From: VGCC01 sp044375955 | Lineage (GTDB): Bacteria > Actinomycetota > Actinomycetes > S36-B12 | NCBI GenBank assembly: GCA_044375955.1 | Contig: JBILLS010000060.1 | Location: 1 to 6,290 of the forward strand | Direction: 5' to 3' | Length of the DNA stretch: 6,290 bases | In this document: positions 5,583 through 6,290 of the stretch, piece by piece | Position numbering within the stretch: position 1 is the stretch's first letter | How the letters are laid out: each line of letters opens with the position of its first letter | Notes under the pieces: generated by a model | The model's database searches: none | Told to the model about the DNA's origin: nothing | Seen by the model: the letters and a program-made list of their open reading frames with translations, nothing else | Program-made: the position numbers and the translations under genes

Positions 5583-6290
5583 ATGGCGATACCGACCCTG
5601 ACCATGAACGATGGACGCACCATCCCCCAGATCGGGTTGGGCGTCTGGCAGGTGCCTGATGACGTAGCGACAGACGCGTGCCTGACAGCCCTCGAATGTG
5701 GCTACCGCCACATCGACACGGCCGCCCTGTACTACAACGAGGAGGGTGTCGGTCGAGCCATCGCCGCCTGCGGCATCCCCCGGTCTGAGCTCTTCATCAC
5801 CACGAAGGTCTGGAACACGGATCAGGGCTACGACGCCACCATGCGAGCCTTCGATCTGAGTCTCTCCAAGCTGGGCCTGGACTACGTCGACCTCTTCCTC
5901 ATCCACTGGCCCACGCCGGCCCGAGATCTCTACGCCGACACGTGGCGGGCGTTGATCGCCCTACGTGAGTCCGGGCGGTCGGTGTCGATCGGTGTGTCCA
6001 ATTTCCACGAGGCTCATATCCGTCGGATCGTCGATGAGACCGGCGTCGTGCCTGCCATCAATCAAATCGAGCTACATCCGTGGCTGCCGCAGCGGGCCGT
6101 CCGTGCCATCGATGAAGAGTTCGGGATCCTCACGGAAGGCTGGAGCCCGCTCGGATCAGGCCGCCTCATCGATGACCCCACCCTGATCCGGATCGCCGAG
6201 CGCCATGGCGTCACCACGGCCCAGGTCATGATCCGGTGGCAGCTCCAGTTGGGCAATGTGGTCCTTCCCAAGTCCGTGACGCCCGACCGA
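5583..6290 (+). CDS. Aldo/keto reductase, AKR5-like, 3' end outside the window
   Basis: Cytosolic NADPH-dependent (beta/alpha)8-barrel oxidoreductase that reduces aldehydes or ketones to alcohols. The 236 residues present have the catalytic tetrad at the classic positions: Asp45 and Tyr50 (HIDTAALYYNEE), Lys75 (TTKVWN) and His108 (LIHWP). Other family motifs are GLGVWQ (18-23), GVSNF (137-141), NQIELHP (160-166), SPLGSG (188-193) and LPKSVTPDR (228-236), the start of the NADP 2'-phosphate-binding loop. Numbering and motifs match the bacterial 2,5-diketo-D-gluconate reductase group (AKR5), a broad group that also reduces methylglyoxal and other carbonyls. A full protein would be about 270-280 residues, so roughly 40 are missing beyond the window edge. 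There is no stop in the frame. The ATG follows the transporter stop with zero gap and has its own GGGAG, so co-expression is likely. The physiological substrate is unknown. Confidence 0.93.
   Translation, partial: MAIPTLTMNDGRTIPQIGLGVWQVPDDVATDACLTALECGYRHIDTAALYYNEEGVGRAIAACGIPRSELFITTKVWNTDQGYDATMRAFDLSLSKLGLDYVDLFLIHWPTPARDLYADTWRALIALRESGRSVSIGVSNFHEAHIRRIVDETGVVPAINQIELHPWLPQRAVRAIDEEFGILTEGWSPLGSGRLIDDPTLIRIAERHGVTTAQVMIRWQLQLGNVVLPKSVTPDR

Noticed and set aside
5172..5906. Minus-strand open frame (244 codons) opposite the transporter and reductase genes
   Set aside because: It is antisense to two genes with clear family motifs and has an Asp/Gly/Arg-rich composition without a domain; a shadow frame.

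Overview
The window looks like chromosomal DNA from a high-GC actinobacterium (GC roughly 60% by eye, not counted). The evidence is a class IV SAM riboswitch (SAM-IV, known from Actinobacteria), a DUF4192 protein (an actinobacterial family), the codon use, and several starts without a Shine-Dalgarno sequence. A suborder cannot be assigned safely. I see no rRNA, tRNA, CRISPR array, insertion sequence or phage gene.

Minus-strand half (read right to left, 3759 to 1). A polytopic membrane protein of the UPF0104/YbhN flippase-like family (2656-3759) ends 12 nt before a terminator-like hairpin. Then come a DUF4192 protein (1574-2515) and metY, an O-acetylhomoserine sulfhydrylase (33-1349). The first 30 bases may hold the start of another gene, possibly metX, but this is weak. 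The 224-bp gap between DUF4192 and metY is a regulatory leader. A promoter lies inside the last codons of the DUF4192 gene, and the SAM-IV aptamer begins on that gene's stop codon. The leader then carries a strong 8-bp hairpin, a six-codon reading frame with two Cys codons, a terminator-like stem followed by five U, and the metY ribosome binding site. One strand of aptamer helix P3 is complementary, over 9 bp with one bulge, to the 5' arm of the terminator-like stem. That suggests a SAM-controlled terminator/antiterminator OFF switch.

Plus-strand half (3833 to the end). Three genes run in one direction as a probable operon: a glyoxalase-like/VOC protein (3833-4456), an AI-2E family membrane transporter (4485-5582), and an aldo/keto reductase that starts on the base after the transporter stop and runs off the window (5583-6290). 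Two of the three belong to families that act on carbonyl or small-molecule substrates, but no shared substrate can be read from the sequence. A 73-bp divergent intergenic segment with a G7 hairpin separates the two halves.

The coding genes belong to known families. The most interesting part of the window is the compact metY leader, where promoter, stop codon, aptamer, possible leader peptide and possible terminator are packed into about 260 bp.
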